A DNA stretch of 6,022 nt from Candidatus Bathyarchaeota archaeon (GTDB lineage Archaea; Thermoproteota; Bathyarchaeia; TCS64), in assembly GCA_937877765.1 (NCBI GenBank), contig CALGBN010000104.1, positions 1-6,022 on the forward strand, in the 5' to 3' direction. Positions 5,955 to 6,022 of this stretch are shown here, in pieces. Position numbers and translations under genes: made by a program. A model generated the notes under the pieces. That model was not told the origin of the DNA. It was given only the letters and a program-made list of their open reading frames with translations, and did no database searches. How positions within the stretch are numbered: the first letter of the stretch is position 1; every line of letters starts with the position of its first letter.

Positions 5955-6022
5955 CTGTCTCTTATACACATCTCCGAGCCCACGAGACCTCTCTACATCT
6001 CGTATGCCGTCTTCTGCTTGAA
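5955..6022. other. Illumina Nextera transposase/P7 adapter contamination
   Basis: Not biological. 5955-5973 is the 19-base Tn5 mosaic end CTGTCTCTTATACACATCT; 5974-5988 is the Nextera read-2 tail CCGAGCCCACGAGAC; 5989-5996 is CTCTCTAC, the i7 index known as N707; 5997-6020 is the P7 flow-cell sequence; the final AA is read past the end of the molecule. This is the signature of a short-insert read that ran through into the adapter and was not trimmed before assembly. The natural sequence ends at 5954. Confidence 0.98.

Noticed and set aside
3955..6022. Mosaic-end sequence at 5955 as a natural Tn5/IS50 insertion
   Set aside because: The mosaic end is directly followed by the synthetic Nextera tail, index and P7 sequence, so it is library adapter and not a transposon.

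Overview
The window looks like a complete short contig (about 5.95 kb of natural DNA plus 68 bases of sequencing adapter) from an uncultivated archaeon. The archaeal reading rests on three things: a fused NAD(P)HX epimerase/dehydratase with archaeal-style motifs; T-rich rather than strong stem-loop transcript ends and TATA-like AT boxes; and above all a large secreted Ig-like-repeat protein with about 18 N-glycosylation sequons, a long coiled-coil stalk and a C-terminal membrane anchor, the layout of archaeal S-layer and S-layer-anchor proteins. A Bathyarchaeia/Thermoproteota-like or similar lineage is plausible, but the sequence alone cannot fix the lineage.

Layout, left to right. (1) 1-438, +: the C-terminal two thirds of a HAD-superfamily phosphatase, cut by the contig edge. 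(2) 493-2007, +: full-length bifunctional Nnr, which repairs hydrated NADH/NADPH. (3) 2004-2870, -: a TIM-barrel amidohydrolase (Amidohydro_2 type), convergent with nnr and overlapping its stop by four bases. (4) 2871-3513: about 640 bases without a convincing intact gene. This holds a 60-codon coding-like minus-strand frame with no start (2910-3092), a four-unit GGTGAAAA-type tandem repeat with a facing inverted copy (3135-3202), a TATA-like box and, at its right end, the T-tract terminator of the next gene. (5) 3514-5954, -: the S-layer-like surface protein, whose extreme N-terminus is lost. (6) 5955-6022: Illumina Nextera/P7 adapter, including an 8-base index; this is not biological.

How the genes relate. 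The HAD phosphatase and Nnr are co-directional, 54 bases apart, and both could belong to metabolite clean-up, but nothing proves co-transcription. The amidohydrolase has its own orientation and an unassigned substrate. The surface protein is a separate unit with its own terminator and presumably a promoter beyond the contig end.

No new defence or mobile system is evident. The observations most worth a second look are the adapter junction and its effect on the gene start, the unbroken 22-position heptad stalk of the surface protein, the small hairpins lying at or across stop codons of several genes, and the coding-like remnant plus repeats in the intergenic region.
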